NCBI RefSeq assembly: GCF_900109775.1
Contig: NZ_FOAX01000001.1
Coordinates: 1,240,001 to 1,304,000 of the forward strand
From: Pseudoxanthomonas sp. GM95
GTDB taxonomy: Bacteria; Pseudomonadota; Gammaproteobacteria; Xanthomonadales; Xanthomonadaceae
DNA: 64,000 bases
Direction: 5' to 3'
This document shows positions 34,762 through 43,641 of this stretch, piece after piece. The notes below the pieces were generated by a model that saw only the letters and a list, made by a program, of their open reading frames with translations, did not search any database and was not told where the DNA came from. A program made the translations under genes and the position numbers. Positions within the stretch are counted from its first letter, which is position 1. Each line of letters starts with the position of its first letter.

Positions 34762-36327
34762 ATGAACCTCCACAACCACGCTGCCGTTCCCGCGTCCACC
34801 GCGCCTGTCTCCATCAAGCAGGAAGACCTGATCCAGTCCATCGCCGATGGCTTGCAGTACATCAGCTACTACCACCCGGTCGACTACATCAAGAACCTCT
34901 CCGCGGCGTACGAGCGCGAGGAGTCGCCGGCCGCCAAGGACGCCATCGCCCAGATCCTGATCAACTCGCGCATGTGCGCCGAGGGCCATCGCCCGATCTG
35001 CCAGGACACCGGCATCGTCACCGTGTTCCTGGAAATCGGCATGAGCGTGCGCTGGGACGACGCCACGATGGGCGTGGAAGACATGGTCCACGAGGGCGTG
35101 CGCCGCGCCTACAACCATCCGGACAACAAGCTGCGCGCTTCGGTGCTGGCCGATCCGGCCGGCAAGCGCACCAACACCAAGGACAACACGCCGGGCGTGG
35201 TGAACGTCAAGGTCGTGCCGGGCAATACGGTCGATGTGATCGTGGCTGCCAAGGGTGGTGGATCGGAAGCCAAGTCCAAGTTCGCCATGCTCAACCCGTC
35301 CGATTCCATCGTCGACTGGGTGCTGAAAACTGTGCCGACCATGGGCGCTGGCTGGTGCCCGCCGGGCATGCTCGGCATCGGCATCGGCGGCACCGCCGAG
35401 AAGGCGATGCTGCTGGCCAAGGAATCGCTGATGGAGCCGATCGACATCGTCGACCTGCAGGCTCGCGGCGCTTCCAACCGGGCCGAAGAACTGCGCCTGG
35501 AGCTGTACGAGAAGGTCAACGCGCTGGGCATCGGCGCGCAGGGCCTGGGCGGCCTGACCACGGTGCTGGACATCAAGGTCAAGGATTACCCGACCCACGC
35601 GGCCAACCTGCCGGTCGCGCTGATCCCCAACTGCGCGGCCACGCGCCACGCACACTTCACACTGGACGGCAGCGGCCCGGTGATGCTCGATCCGCCGTCG
35701 CTGGAAGACTGGCCCAAGCTGACCTACAACCCGCAGGGCGCGCGTCGCGTGGACCTGGACACGATCACCCCGGAAGAGGTTGTCACCTTCAAGCCCGGCG
35801 AAGTGCTGCTGCTCAACGGCAAGCTGCTGACCGGCCGCGACGCCGCGCACAAGCGCATGGTCGAGATGCTCAACCGTGGCGAAACGCTGCCGGTGGATCT
35901 GAAGGGCCGCTTCATCTACTACGTCGGCCCGGTTGATCCGGTGCGCGATGAAGTCGTCGGCCCGGCCGGCCCGACCACGGCCACGCGCATGGACAAGTTC
36001 ACCAACCAGATCCTCGAACAGACCGGCCTGCTGGGCATGGTCGGCAAGGCCGAGCGCGGCCCGGCCGCGATCGAGGCAATCAAGGCGCACAAGTCGGTGT
36101 ACCTGATGGCCGTCGGTGGTTCGGCTTACCTCGTCTCCAAGGCGATCAAGGCCGCCAAGGTGCTGGCGTTCGAAGATCTGGGCATGGAAGCGATCTACGA
36201 ATTCGAGGTCAAGGACATGCCGGTGACCGTTGCGGTGGATTCGGCCGGCGAGTCCGTGCACAAGACCGGCCCGAAGCTGTGGCAGGCCAAGATCGGCAAG
36301 ATTCCGGTGGTGGTCGAACCGGCGTAA
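34762..36327 (+). CDS. fumA: Class I [4Fe-4S] fumarate hydratase
   Basis: The 521-residue TCA enzyme interconverts fumarate and malate. Likely cluster ligands are Cys80 (ICQDTG), Cys199 (GWCPPGM) and Cys291 (NCAATRH). The C-terminal beta domain has PAGPTTATRMD and GGSAYLVSKAI. Oxygen-labile family. TAAAAT at 34719-34724 may be its -10. A strong terminator follows. The start at 34762 is chosen over an in-frame start at 34723 for family length. Confidence 0.95.
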   Translation: MNLHNHAAVPASTAPVSIKQEDLIQSIADGLQYISYYHPVDYIKNLSAAYEREESPAAKDAIAQILINSRMCAEGHRPICQDTGIVTVFLEIGMSVRWDDATMGVEDMVHEGVRRAYNHPDNKLRASVLADPAGKRTNTKDNTPGVVNVKVVPGNTVDVIVAAKGGGSEAKSKFAMLNPSDSIVDWVLKTVPTMGAGWCPPGMLGIGIGGTAEKAMLLAKESLMEPIDIVDLQARGASNRAEELRLELYEKVNALGIGAQGLGGLTTVLDIKVKDYPTHAANLPVALIPNCAATRHAHFTLDGSGPVMLDPPSLEDWPKLTYNPQGARRVDLDTITPEEVVTFKPGEVLLLNGKLLTGRDAAHKRMVEMLNRGETLPVDLKGRFIYYVGPVDPVRDEVVGPAGPTTATRMDKFTNQILEQTGLLGMVGKAERGPAAIEAIKAHKSVYLMAVGGSAYLVSKAIKAAKVLAFEDLGMEAIYEFEVKDMPVTVAVDSAGESVHKTGPKLWQAKIGKIPVVVEPA

Positions 36328-36352
36328 CGCGCCGCGTCATTCGTGCAAGACG

Positions 36353-36390
36353 ACAGGGCCGGCGTGCATACTCCGGCCCTGTTTGTTTTT
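36353..36390 (+). terminator. Intrinsic terminator after fumarase
   Basis: A 10-bp perfect stem (ACAGGGCCGG / CCGGCCCTGT) with a 10-base loop and a TTTGTTTTT run. Confidence 0.88.
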
Positions 36391-36406
36391 GAACGGAGTC
36401 GTGGCG

Positions 36407-36688
36407 ATGAAAGGATGGATCCTGCCGGCGTGCCTGTTGCTGCTGTCAGCCTGCGCCAGCGCCGATGACAAGCCGATGCCCGGCACCTTGCTGCGCCCGG
36501 CCACGCCCGAAGGCCAGGCCTGCGCACGCCAGTGCGACACCTTGCAGGCCGCCTGCGGTGGCGGCGCGGTCAGGCCGGCGCCGGCGACGCTGGGCGGCGG
36601 GCCCGATCCCAAGCCGAGCGGCGCGTCGTGCAACACGTCCTATCAGGACTGCGTGCTCGACTGCGGTGGACGCATGGTCGGCGACTGA
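36407..36688 (+). CDS. Cys-rich lipoprotein A
   Basis: The 93-residue product has a lipobox (LLLLSAC) and six Cys in the mature part after the lipid Cys. The pattern is CARQCDTLQAAC, then SCNTSYQDCVLDCGG. The C-terminal CxxxYxxCxxxCGG motif recurs in the protein at 37394. Likely a small disulfide-stabilised outer-membrane lipoprotein. Starts after GGAG (36394-36397). Confidence 0.8.
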   Translation: MKGWILPACLLLLSACASADDKPMPGTLLRPATPEGQACARQCDTLQAACGGGAVRPAPATLGGGPDPKPSGASCNTSYQDCVLDCGGRMVGD

Positions 36689-36727
36689 TCCGAATCTTCC
36701 TTCCCCTGCTTCAACGACAAAGATCCC

Positions 36728-37363
36728 ATGGCCAATACCCTGTACTACTCGCCGAGCACTGCGTCCCTGGTCGTCCACTGGCTGCTGATCGAACTCGGCG
36801 TGCCGCACGTGCTGCACGCGCTGGACTTCGACAAGGGCGAACAGAGAACCGCTGAATACCTGGCGATCAATCCGCAGGGCCGCGTGCCCACGCTGGTGCT
36901 GGACGGGCAGGTGCTGACCGAGTCTGCCGCCATCGCCATGCACCTGGCCGATCTATATCCCCAGGCGAACCTGGCGCCGACCCTCGGCACGCCTGAGCGC
37001 GCGGCCTACTACCGCTGGATGCTGTTCTGCGCCTATACGCTGATGCCGGCCTATCGCGGCTGGTTCTATCCCGATGAGCCGGCTGGCGAGGCGCAAGTTG
37101 AAGCGGTCATGGCATCCTCGCGGCTGACGCTTGAACACGCCTGGCAGCAGGTCGCCAACCACCTGCAGGCCGAAGGACCTTACCTGGTCGGCGCGCAGCT
37201 GACCGCGGTGGACTTCGTGCTGACCATGCTGATGCGCTGGTCGCGCAACATGCCCAAGCCCACCGACACCTGGCCGGTGCTCAAGGCCTACGCAGACGGC
37301 ATGAAGGCGCGCCCGGCCTTCCAGGAAACCTACCGTCGCGAAGGCATCATCGACTGGCAATAA
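36728..37363 (+). CDS. Glutathione S-transferase family protein
   Basis: The 211-residue protein has an N-terminal thioredoxin-like domain (LYYSPSTASLVVHWLLIELG, with Ser near the active site), NPQGRVPTLVLDGQ with cis-Pro, and TESAAIAMHLAD for glutathione. A helical domain follows (TAVDFVLTMLMRWSR). Substrate unknown. It sits between two related Cys-rich lipoprotein genes. Confidence 0.9.
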   Translation: MANTLYYSPSTASLVVHWLLIELGVPHVLHALDFDKGEQRTAEYLAINPQGRVPTLVLDGQVLTESAAIAMHLADLYPQANLAPTLGTPERAAYYRWMLFCAYTLMPAYRGWFYPDEPAGEAQVEAVMASSRLTLEHAWQQVANHLQAEGPYLVGAQLTAVDFVLTMLMRWSRNMPKPTDTWPVLKAYADGMKARPAFQETYRREGIIDWQ

Positions 37364-37393
37364 GGCCCGTCGAAACACACAGGGAGTGTGGTC

Positions 37394-37765
37394 ATGCGAA
37401 ACAGGATGTTGATTCGAGCTGCAGCGTTGCTGTCGACCCTGGCGTTATGCGGCTGCTGGGCAGACAAGGTGCATCGGCCGACCAGTGCGGCCGGCGCCAT
37501 CTGCGCCGAGCAATGCGACCAGCAGCGCTACAGCTGCAACAGCTCCGCAGAAAATTTGGTTAGTGGTTCGCGAGGCAGCTGCCAATCGCAGCGGGAGCAT
37601 GTGGAAGAGCGCTGTTCGCCCTGGGTCAAGGACTCGGACAAGCAGCGCTGCCAGTTGGTCAACAATCCGGGCGGCCCAAGCTGCGTCGATCCCAGTCCGG
37701 ATTACGGCAGCTGCACCACGACCTGGCGCAGCTGCATCGTGTCCTGCGGCGGCTGGTTCGAGTAG
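37394..37765 (+). CDS. Cys-rich lipoprotein B
   Basis: The 123-residue product has a lipobox (LALCGC) and about ten Cys beyond the lipid Cys. Motifs CAEQCDQQRYSC and SCTTTWRSCIVSCGG match the neighbouring lipoprotein at 36407. A middle insert of about 40 residues is extra. ATG 37394 is 7 bases after AGGGAG; a GTG at 37388 is less likely. Confidence 0.8.
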   Translation: MRNRMLIRAAALLSTLALCGCWADKVHRPTSAAGAICAEQCDQQRYSCNSSAENLVSGSRGSCQSQREHVEERCSPWVKDSDKQRCQLVNNPGGPSCVDPSPDYGSCTTTWRSCIVSCGGWFE

Positions 37766-37769
37766 CCGC

Positions 37770-38126
37770 TCAGGCTGGCAGGATCTCCAGCACCTTCTCC
37801 GGCGGTCTGCACAGGCGCGTGCCGCGCTCGGTGATGACGATCGGCCGGTTGATCAGCACCGGCTTGCGCAGCATCGCCTCGATCAGCGCGGCATCGTCGA
37901 TGCCCGGATCGTCCAGGCCCAGTTCGGCGTAAGCCGGTTCCTTGTGGCGCATCAGGTCGCGCACCGGCAGGCCGGTCGCAGCTAGCGTTGCCACCAGCGT
38001 GGCGCGATCCGGTGGATCGTTGAGGTAGTCGATCACGGTGGGTTCGAAGCCGGCTTCGCGGATCAGTTCCAGCGCGCCGCGGGAGTTGCTGCAGCGCGCG
38101 TTGTGCCAGATCGTCACCACCTGCAT
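37770..38126 (-). CDS. arsC: ArsC-family arsenate reductase-like protein
   Basis: The 118-residue thioredoxin-fold protein has the catalytic Cys in HNARCSNSRGAL (residue 11) and Arg motifs in NRPIVITERGTRLCRPPEKV. This fits glutaredoxin-dependent arsenate reductase. The ATG overlaps the pldA stop by one base. No other ars genes are near, so its physiological substrate may be different. Confidence 0.85.
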   Translation of the reverse strand: MQVVTIWHNARCSNSRGALELIREAGFEPTVIDYLNDPPDRATLVATLAATGLPVRDLMRHKEPAYAELGLDDPGIDDAALIEAMLRKPVLINRPIVITERGTRLCRPPEKVLEILPA

Positions 38127-39292
38127 CAGTACCACTCCAACAGCGAGATACCCAGGCCGACGTAGGTCGCCTTGTGGTTGTAGTCGATCAGGCTTTCGCC
38201 GTAGCCGTGGAAAATCTCGATGTGGCCGCGCAGGTTGCGGTCGATCGGGAAGCCCCACGAGGCCTGCAGCGCGCCATGTGATTCATCGCCGCCGCGCAGC
38301 GAGTGCCGGCCCATCAGCGAGAACTCATGGCCATCGTGGCTGTAGGTCAGGGTCGCGTCGCCGCGGCCCATGTAGTTCTCGATGTCCGGATTGTCATCGT
38401 CGTTGCCGTCGGGGATGCGATACCACGGACGCACGACGAACGCCCAGTTTTCCCGGTCGAAACCCACCTGGCCGATCACGCGATTCCAGCTGCGCGAGAG
38501 CGGATCGCCACGGCCATTGGACTGGTGGTTGAGGCTCAGCCCGGCCAGGCGTCCATGCCAGCCGCCGATCTCGTAGTTGGTGCGGAACACCATCATGATC
38601 TCGGGCTCGTAGTTGGTCTCGCGGAACGGGCGCGAGGCGTCGCCGTTGTAGACCTGCCAGCGCGAGCTCTGGGTGTAGGCGCCCCAGATGTCGCCGTTGT
38701 CGCCGAACACGTTCTCCACGAACTTGGTCTTGAAGCTCAGCTGGAACTTGGCTTCCAGGCTCTGCAGGTCCTGCGCCACGGTCACGGTGTTGTCCGGGTT
38801 GGGCGAGGAGGGCGTCTCGTTCTTCTTGGAGGTCCAGAACGCCGGCAGCAGGTAGACCGGCTTGTAGGCGCGCATCTGGAACACACCGAGCTTGGAGTCG
38901 GCCGCCAGCTCCCAGCGCGAATCCAGCAGTGAGCCCTTGCCGGCGTTGGCGCGGACTGCGTCGTAATCGTCGTCGGCGAACATCGCGCCGGCGCTGTGCT
39001 TGAAGCGCTCGCCCATCGGGGCATCGGCGGGCGGGGCATCCAGCTCGCGCTGTTGCTTGGCCAGCGCTTTAGCCTGGGCGGCGGCGGCATCGGCCTGACG
39101 GGTGCTGGGCGTGCTGCGCTGGATCGCGGTGTCGTAGCAGGCCAGGCGCTGCGCATCGATTTCGATCAGCGCACAGGCTTCGACCGTGGCCGGATTGATG
39201 TTGGGCTTGCCGTCCTGGGCGGCAGCGACGCCGGGCAGGGCCGCCGCGCACATCAGCGACAGCAGGCAGGGCAGGGGGCGTGATCGGCGCAT
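38126..39292 (-). CDS. pldA: Outer-membrane phospholipase A1
   Basis: The 388-residue product has a signal peptide (PCLLSLMCAAALPGVAAA) and an N-terminal extension of about 100 residues with a Cys pair. The OMPLA barrel contains the catalytic block NHQSNGRGDPLSRSWNR: His256, Ser258 and Asn270 correspond to His142, Ser144 and Asn156 of E. coli. The C-terminus ends in an aromatic (LLEWY), as expected for BAM insertion. It hydrolyses mislocated outer-leaflet phospholipids. Confidence 0.93.
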   Translation of the reverse strand: MRRSRPLPCLLSLMCAAALPGVAAAQDGKPNINPATVEACALIEIDAQRLACYDTAIQRSTPSTRQADAAAAQAKALAKQQRELDAPPADAPMGERFKHSAGAMFADDDYDAVRANAGKGSLLDSRWELAADSKLGVFQMRAYKPVYLLPAFWTSKKNETPSSPNPDNTVTVAQDLQSLEAKFQLSFKTKFVENVFGDNGDIWGAYTQSSRWQVYNGDASRPFRETNYEPEIMMVFRTNYEIGGWHGRLAGLSLNHQSNGRGDPLSRSWNRVIGQVGFDRENWAFVVRPWYRIPDGNDDDNPDIENYMGRGDATLTYSHDGHEFSLMGRHSLRGGDESHGALQASWGFPIDRNLRGHIEIFHGYGESLIDYNHKATYVGLGISLLEWY

Positions 39293-39476
39293 GGCGTTGA
39301 CCTAGGTAAGGCGATGGATGTCCCGCAGTGTGCCGTGCGTCGACAGGCTCTGTCAGCGCGCGAAGCCTGCGTGGTGCGTTGCTCGTCGGCGTTCCCCGGA
39401 TGCATCGGGCCGGCAAGCGCAGGAATTTTGGCGGTCCGGTGAAGCGGGACGCGTGAAGACGCCTGCTGGCAGGCCT

Positions 39477-39962
39477 TCAGTAGAACCACATCACGAAGAA
39501 CAGCGCCAGCATCGCAAAGGCCAGTCCCACCTTGAGCACCATGCCGATCACCAGCCCGATCCAGGTCGCCAGCCCGACCTTGGTCGCCTGGCGCAGCTCG
39601 CGCCCGTGCAACAGTTCGCCGACCAGCGCCCCGGCGAACGGCCCGACGAAGATCCCGATCGGCAGGAACAACAGCCCGGCGAAGGTGCCGATGATCGAGC
39701 CGATGATCGCCTTGCGACTCGCACCGACCCGCTGTGCGCCCATCGCGGTGGAGAGCACATCCACGATCACCGAGAGCGCGGTCAGCAGCGCAAGTACCGT
39801 CAGCGTCACCCACCCCACCTGCTGGAAATCGCCCACCCAGGCCGCCAGCAGCATGCCGGCGAAGGTCAGCGGAAGGCCCGGAAGTACTGGAAGCACCACC
39901 CCAAGCACCCCGATCACCATCATCAGGGCTGCCAGAACGTAAAGAACGGCCTGTAATGTCAC
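39477..39962 (-). CDS. DUF456 family membrane protein
   Basis: The 161-residue protein has about five hydrophobic helices and the Gly-rich DUF456 body (GVLGVVLPVLPGLPLTFAG; GSIIGTFAGLLFLPIGIFVG). Function unknown. Starts with GTG 39962, preceded by AGGAT; the next ATG would remove the first helix half. Confidence 0.85.
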   Translation of the reverse strand: MTLQAVLYVLAALMMVIGVLGVVLPVLPGLPLTFAGMLLAAWVGDFQQVGWVTLTVLALLTALSVIVDVLSTAMGAQRVGASRKAIIGSIIGTFAGLLFLPIGIFVGPFAGALVGELLHGRELRQATKVGLATWIGLVIGMVLKVGLAFAMLALFFVMWFY

Positions 39963-40194
39963 TTATTTATCCTGTCAGAACAGTGGGTTAGCCGAACATG
40001 AATGCGTGTTGAAGAGCGTTGCATTTTGAAATTTGGCGCGCTACTGTCGAATCGCTGCGCTTGCCAGGGTCACCGTGAATCGTGGCCTGATGCGGTAGAT
40101 CCAGTGATCCGCTACATCGTCGTACCTCGCTTCCTCCTTGCAACCAGCCGCCAACCCAGGCGTACACACCCCCCTGTTCCAAGGAGAATCGACA

Positions 40195-40404
40195 ATGGCA
40201 GATCGTGAAACTGGCACCGTGAAGTGGTTCAACGATGCGAAGGGTTTCGGCTTCATCAGCCGTGAGAATGGCGAGGACGTGTTCGTGCACTTCCGTGCCA
40301 TCCAGACCCAGGGCTTCAAGAGCCTTAAGGAAGGCCAGAAGGTGAGCTTCACCGTCGTGCAGGGCCAGAAGGGTCTGCAGGCCGATGCGGTCACCCCTGA
40401 CTGA
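40195..40404 (+). CDS. Cold-shock domain protein
   Basis: The 69-residue single-domain OB-fold RNA chaperone has RNP1 KGFGFI and RNP2 [20 protein letters not shown] is the usual start. AAGGAGA (40181-40187) is a strong SD. The upstream region of about 230 bases is long enough for a structured 5' leader as in E. coli cspA, but no cold-box was clear. Followed by a strong terminator. Confidence 0.95.
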   Translation: MADRETGTVKWFNDAKGFGFISRENGEDVFVHFRAIQTQGFKSLKEGQKVSFTVVQGQKGLQADAVTPD

Positions 40405-40452
40405 TCCACTGTATGCAACACGGGCGCGGTCGTTCCCCCGCTGCCGCGCCAC

Positions 40453-40482
40453 GAAAAAACCCGGCATCAGCCGGGTTTTTTC
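40453..40482 (+). terminator. Bidirectional terminator after the cold-shock gene
   Basis: A 12-bp perfect stem (GAAAAAACCCGG / CCGGGTTTTTTC, loop CATCAG) with T-runs on both strands. It can also end the minus-strand lipoprotein gene that stops at 40518. Confidence 0.9.
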
Positions 40483-40517
40483 ATTTCCGAAGCTGCGGTG
40501 TCATTCCCGCACCGGCG

Positions 40518-40997
40518 TTAGCGGATGACGACCCTGCCGTTGACCACGCGCACGTAGGTGTTCTCGCGCACGCCCGCCAGGTCGCGCTGGTTGATGATCA
40601 CGCTGCGGCCATCGTCCATGCGCACGGTGACGTCGTAGGTGTCGCCGGTGACGCGGTTCTGGATCGCGTTGCCGGCCACCGCGCCCGCCACGGCACCGCC
40701 GACGGCGGCCACGTTCTTGTTGCCCTTGCTGCCGCCGGTGTCCTTGGAAATCTGGCGGCCGGCCACTGCGCCCACGATGCCACCGAGTACCGCGCCGGTG
40801 CCGGTCGGGGCAGCGCGGTTGGAGGCAACGGCATCGATGCGGGTCACGATCCCGCAGTCGGCACAGTAGCGCGACTGCGGCGCGGAAGAATAGCCGCCGC
40901 CACGGCTGCCGCCGTAGCCGTAATTCGGCGAGCTGGTGGCGCAGCCGCCGAGCGTCAGGGCGCCGGCGGTCAGGAGGGCAAGGGCTCGAACGTGCAT
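40518..40997 (-). CDS. Glycine-zipper outer-membrane lipoprotein
   Basis: The 159-residue product has a lipobox (LTLGGC) and a Gly/Tyr/Ser-rich linker. A Cys pair (YCADCGIV) precedes a glycine-zipper 2TM segment (GAVLGGIVGAVAGRQ and VGGAVAGAVAGNAI), and a beta tail ends VRVVNGRVVIR. SlyB / 17-kDa surface antigen style; likely supports envelope integrity. Confidence 0.88.
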   Translation of the reverse strand: MHVRALALLTAGALTLGGCATSSPNYGYGGSRGGGYSSAPQSRYCADCGIVTRIDAVASNRAAPTGTGAVLGGIVGAVAGRQISKDTGGSKGNKNVAAVGGAVAGAVAGNAIQNRVTGDTYDVTVRMDDGRSVIINQRDLAGVRENTYVRVVNGRVVIR

Positions 40998-41150
40998 GAC
41001 AGACTCCTTCGCGCTGGGGCGAATCGATGACCAGGCGGTGCGGCTGCACCGTGTGTGGCGCATCGTGTTGCGCGTGTCATGAATGCAACATCAATTTCGC
41101 CTCGCATGAACGGCGATCTCAGCCGCAGTTCATGCAACAGGCAACGCTGC

Positions 41151-41567
41151 TCAGTGCGCGAAGTCATCGTGGCAGGCCTTGCAGCTGTCGTTGACCTTGG
41201 CCAGCGTGGCCTGGGTGTCCGGGCAGCCGACCGGCGGGGCCGAGAGGGCGCCGTCGAGGGTGGCGCGCAACTGGCTGGCATGGGTGACGAAGCGCTGGTC
41301 TTCGGCAAGGTCGGGGAAGGCGGCTTCCAGATCGTTGCCGACCGCACGCAGGGTCTGCAGGCGCGGCAGTGCATCGCTGGTGGTGCAGCGGTTCTGCGCG
41401 ATGTTCTGCTTGAGCACGTCGGTCTGCTTGGCCATCACGTGCATCACGCTGTGCGGGAACGGGTCCTTGCGGGCCTGCAGTGCGCGCATGGCCATCACCG
41501 TGGCGATGGCGCCGACCAACAGGCCGAGGAGAAACAGAAACAGGAAACGTGATGCCTGGCTGGCCAT
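41151..41567 (-). CDS. Membrane-anchored mono-haem cytochrome c (class II-like)
   Basis: The 138-residue product has one N-terminal helix (FLFLFLLGLLVGAIATVMAM) and a helical periplasmic domain. The haem motif CKACH is near the C-terminus, the arrangement of cytochrome c-prime (class II). Two extra Cys (NRCTTSD, VGCPDTQ) may form a disulfide. Role in electron or NO handling is unknown. Confidence 0.8.
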   Translation of the reverse strand: MASQASRFLFLFLLGLLVGAIATVMAMRALQARKDPFPHSVMHVMAKQTDVLKQNIAQNRCTTSDALPRLQTLRAVGNDLEAAFPDLAEDQRFVTHASQLRATLDGALSAPPVGCPDTQATLAKVNDSCKACHDDFAH

Positions 41568-41640
41568 GGAGGGCTCCGTGCTGGGGTCGGCCCGATGGTA
41601 CGACGCGCGACGTCAAGGCCGCGACCTTTAAACTGTGCGC

Positions 41641-42492
41641 ATGAATCCCACTGCTCCCGCTGCCCCTCTCGTCTCCACGGTCTGGAAGGAACGCTTCGCC
41701 GGCGTCGATCGCCTGTATGGCGTCGGTGCGGTCGAGCGCTTTTCGCAGTCCTCGGTCGTCATCATCGGCCTGGGTGGCGTGGGGTCATGGGTAGCCGAAG
41801 CGCTGGCACGCTCGGGCGTGGGCAAGTTGACCCTGATCGATGCCGACGATATCTGCCTGTCCAACACCAATCGCCAGTTGCCTGCGCTGGACGGCCAGTA
41901 CGGCCGCAACAAGGTCGTGGTGATGGCCGAGCGCTGCCGCGCGATCAATCCGGAGATCCAGGTCGAGGTCGTGGAGTCCTTCCTGGTGGCGTCCAACATG
42001 GAGGCCCTGCTCGGCGGACAGCCGGATCTGGTCATCGACGCCTGCGACAGCTTCCGCACCAAGGTCGAGAGCATCGTCTGGTGCCGCCGGCGCAAGCTGC
42101 CGATGATTACCGTGGGCTCGGCCGGCGGGCGCACCGACGCGACCCAGGTGCGCGTGCGCGACCTGTCGCGCACCGAGCACGACGCCATGCTGGCGCTGGT
42201 GCGCAAGAAGCTGCGCGGCGAGTTCAATTTCCCCAAGGGAGCCAAGCGCTACTTCGGCATCTCGGCGATCTACTCGCTGGAGAACGTGCAGTACCCGCAG
42301 CCGGACGGCACCGTGTGCGGCCTGCGCCCGGTGCTCGGCGCCGATGCGGCGCTCAAGCTGGATTGCGGCGCCGGCCTAGGCGCCGCCACGCATATCACCG
42401 GGACATTTGCCTTCGCCGCGGTCGGGCGCGCGCTGGAGTTGCTGCTCAAACCCAAGCGCGCTGAAGCCGCGGACGCCGCCTCAGCCGGGTAA
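41641..42492 (+). CDS. tcdA: tRNA threonylcarbamoyladenosine dehydratase
   Basis: The 283-residue E1/ThiF-fold enzyme cyclises t6A to ct6A at position 37 of ANN-decoding tRNAs. The ATP loop is IIGLGGVGSWVAEAL, followed by IDADDICLSNTNRQ and DACDSFRTKV; ERFAGVDRLYG is typical at the N-terminus. The ATG at 41641 is preferred over GTG 41635. The last 12 bases overlap the convergent tatD end. Confidence 0.93.
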   Translation: MNPTAPAAPLVSTVWKERFAGVDRLYGVGAVERFSQSSVVIIGLGGVGSWVAEALARSGVGKLTLIDADDICLSNTNRQLPALDGQYGRNKVVVMAERCRAINPEIQVEVVESFLVASNMEALLGGQPDLVIDACDSFRTKVESIVWCRRRKLPMITVGSAGGRTDATQVRVRDLSRTEHDAMLALVRKKLRGEFNFPKGAKRYFGISAIYSLENVQYPQPDGTVCGLRPVLGADAALKLDCGAGLGAATHITGTFAFAAVGRALELLLKPKRAEAADAASAG

Positions 42493-43248
42493 GCGGAACA
42501 ACCGCGTCGCGTTGTTCGAGGTCGCCTGGGCGATTACTTCGGGCGCCACGCCGCGCAGTTGGGCGATGGTCTCGCAGACCACCGGCAGGCGTGCGGGCTC
42601 GTTGCGCTGGCCGCGATGACCGGCATCGGGCTGGTCCGGGGCATCGGTTTCCAGTAGCAGCTGTTCCAGCGGCATCGAAGCAACCAGGCGTCGCAGGCGC
42701 TGCGCACGCTCGTAGGTGACCGGGCCGCCCAGGCCGAGCAGGAAGCCGTGCTCCCAGAGCTGCCGCGCCTGTTCCTCGCTGCCGGCGTAGCTGTGGACCA
42801 CGCCGCGCAGCGGGCCGAACCTGCGGATCGCCACGATCACCGCCTCGGTCGCACGTCGCGCATGGACGATCACCGGCAGGTCGAACTCGCGCGCCAGCGC
42901 CAGCTGATCTTCGAAGTACTGCTGCTGCAGGACGTGGTCCAGCCCCTCGACGAAGAAATCCAGGCCGCATTCGCCGATGGCGACCGGTCGCTCGCGTTCG
43001 ATCCAGGTGCGTAGCTGGTCGAGATGTTCCGGCCGATGTTCGGACAGGAACATCGGATGCAGGCCGTAGGCGGCGAACAAGCCTGAGCCCGGCACACACA
43101 CCTGCTTGAGCTGCGCCCATCCCGCCGCCGCGATGGCGGGTACGACCTGGCGGGTGACGCCGGCCTGGCGCGCGCGCGCGATGACCGCGTCGCGGTCGGT
43201 GTCGAATTCGCTGACGTCGAGGTGGCAGTGGCTGTCGGTGAGCACCAC
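42481..43248 (-). CDS. tatD: TatD-family metal-dependent DNase
   Basis: The 255-residue TIM-barrel hydrolase has metal ligands in TDSHCHLD at the N-terminus, GECGLDF, PVIVHARRA, HSYAGS and LLETDAPD. Family members are 3'-5' DNases in repair. No ATG is available before the HxH motif; GTG 43248 (or the next GTG) is the likely start, 2 bases after the upstream gene's stop. Cytosolic. Confidence 0.9.
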   Translation of the reverse strand: MVLTDSHCHLDVSEFDTDRDAVIARARQAGVTRQVVPAIAAAGWAQLKQVCVPGSGLFAAYGLHPMFLSEHRPEHLDQLRTWIERERPVAIGECGLDFFVEGLDHVLQQQYFEDQLALAREFDLPVIVHARRATEAVIVAIRRFGPLRGVVHSYAGSEEQARQLWEHGFLLGLGGPVTYERAQRLRRLVASMPLEQLLLETDAPDQPDAGHRGQRNEPARLPVVCETIAQLRGVAPEVIAQATSNNATRLFRLPG

Positions 43249-43250
43249 GC

Positions 43251-43475
43251 TCAGCGGCTGGGGCGCTGCGGCGGCACGTCCAGCGGCACCGCCTTGCGGT
43301 CCTTCCAGCTGGCCAGCAGCAGGGTGCCCAGGCCCAGCAGGATTTCGTCGGCGAACGGCACCACGTCGGGGATCAGCAGATCCAGCACGAACAGCACCGC
43401 GGTGATCTTGAACAGCGTCGGGTAGCGCAGCTTGCGCGCCCAGCGCATCAGGGGAATGGTCATCGGGCTTGGCAT
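43251..43475 (-). CDS. Small two-helix membrane protein (DUF6116-like)
   Basis: The 74-residue product reads MPSPMTIPLMRWARKLRYPT, then hydrophobic FKITAVLFVLDLLIPDVVPF and ADEILLGLGTLLLASW. The hydrophobic core followed by a basic end resembles small xanthomonad DUF proteins. The tatD start follows 2 bases later, so co-translation is likely. Start could also be 43463. Confidence 0.7.
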   Translation of the reverse strand: MPSPMTIPLMRWARKLRYPTLFKITAVLFVLDLLIPDVVPFADEILLGLGTLLLASWKDRKAVPLDVPPQRPSR

Positions 43476-43641
43476 GGCGGCAACTCGGGATGTCTCGGTG
43501 CACAAACGCTAGCACGCGTCCCTGAAAAGACCGTATTAAGGCAACAGGCGGTTTGGCGTGTGTCATTCGATGCCTTGTTCAGCTTGGGAGGGCAACAATC
43601 CAGCCCAGTCATCACTCGGGTCCACCCGCCCGGAGGCTTCC

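Noticed and set aside
38126-39292. One entry in the findings list carries an end coordinate of 53 and is marked as a placeholder
   Set aside because: It is an entry slip with zero interest; the valid observation is the pldA-arsC overlap at 37770-39292.
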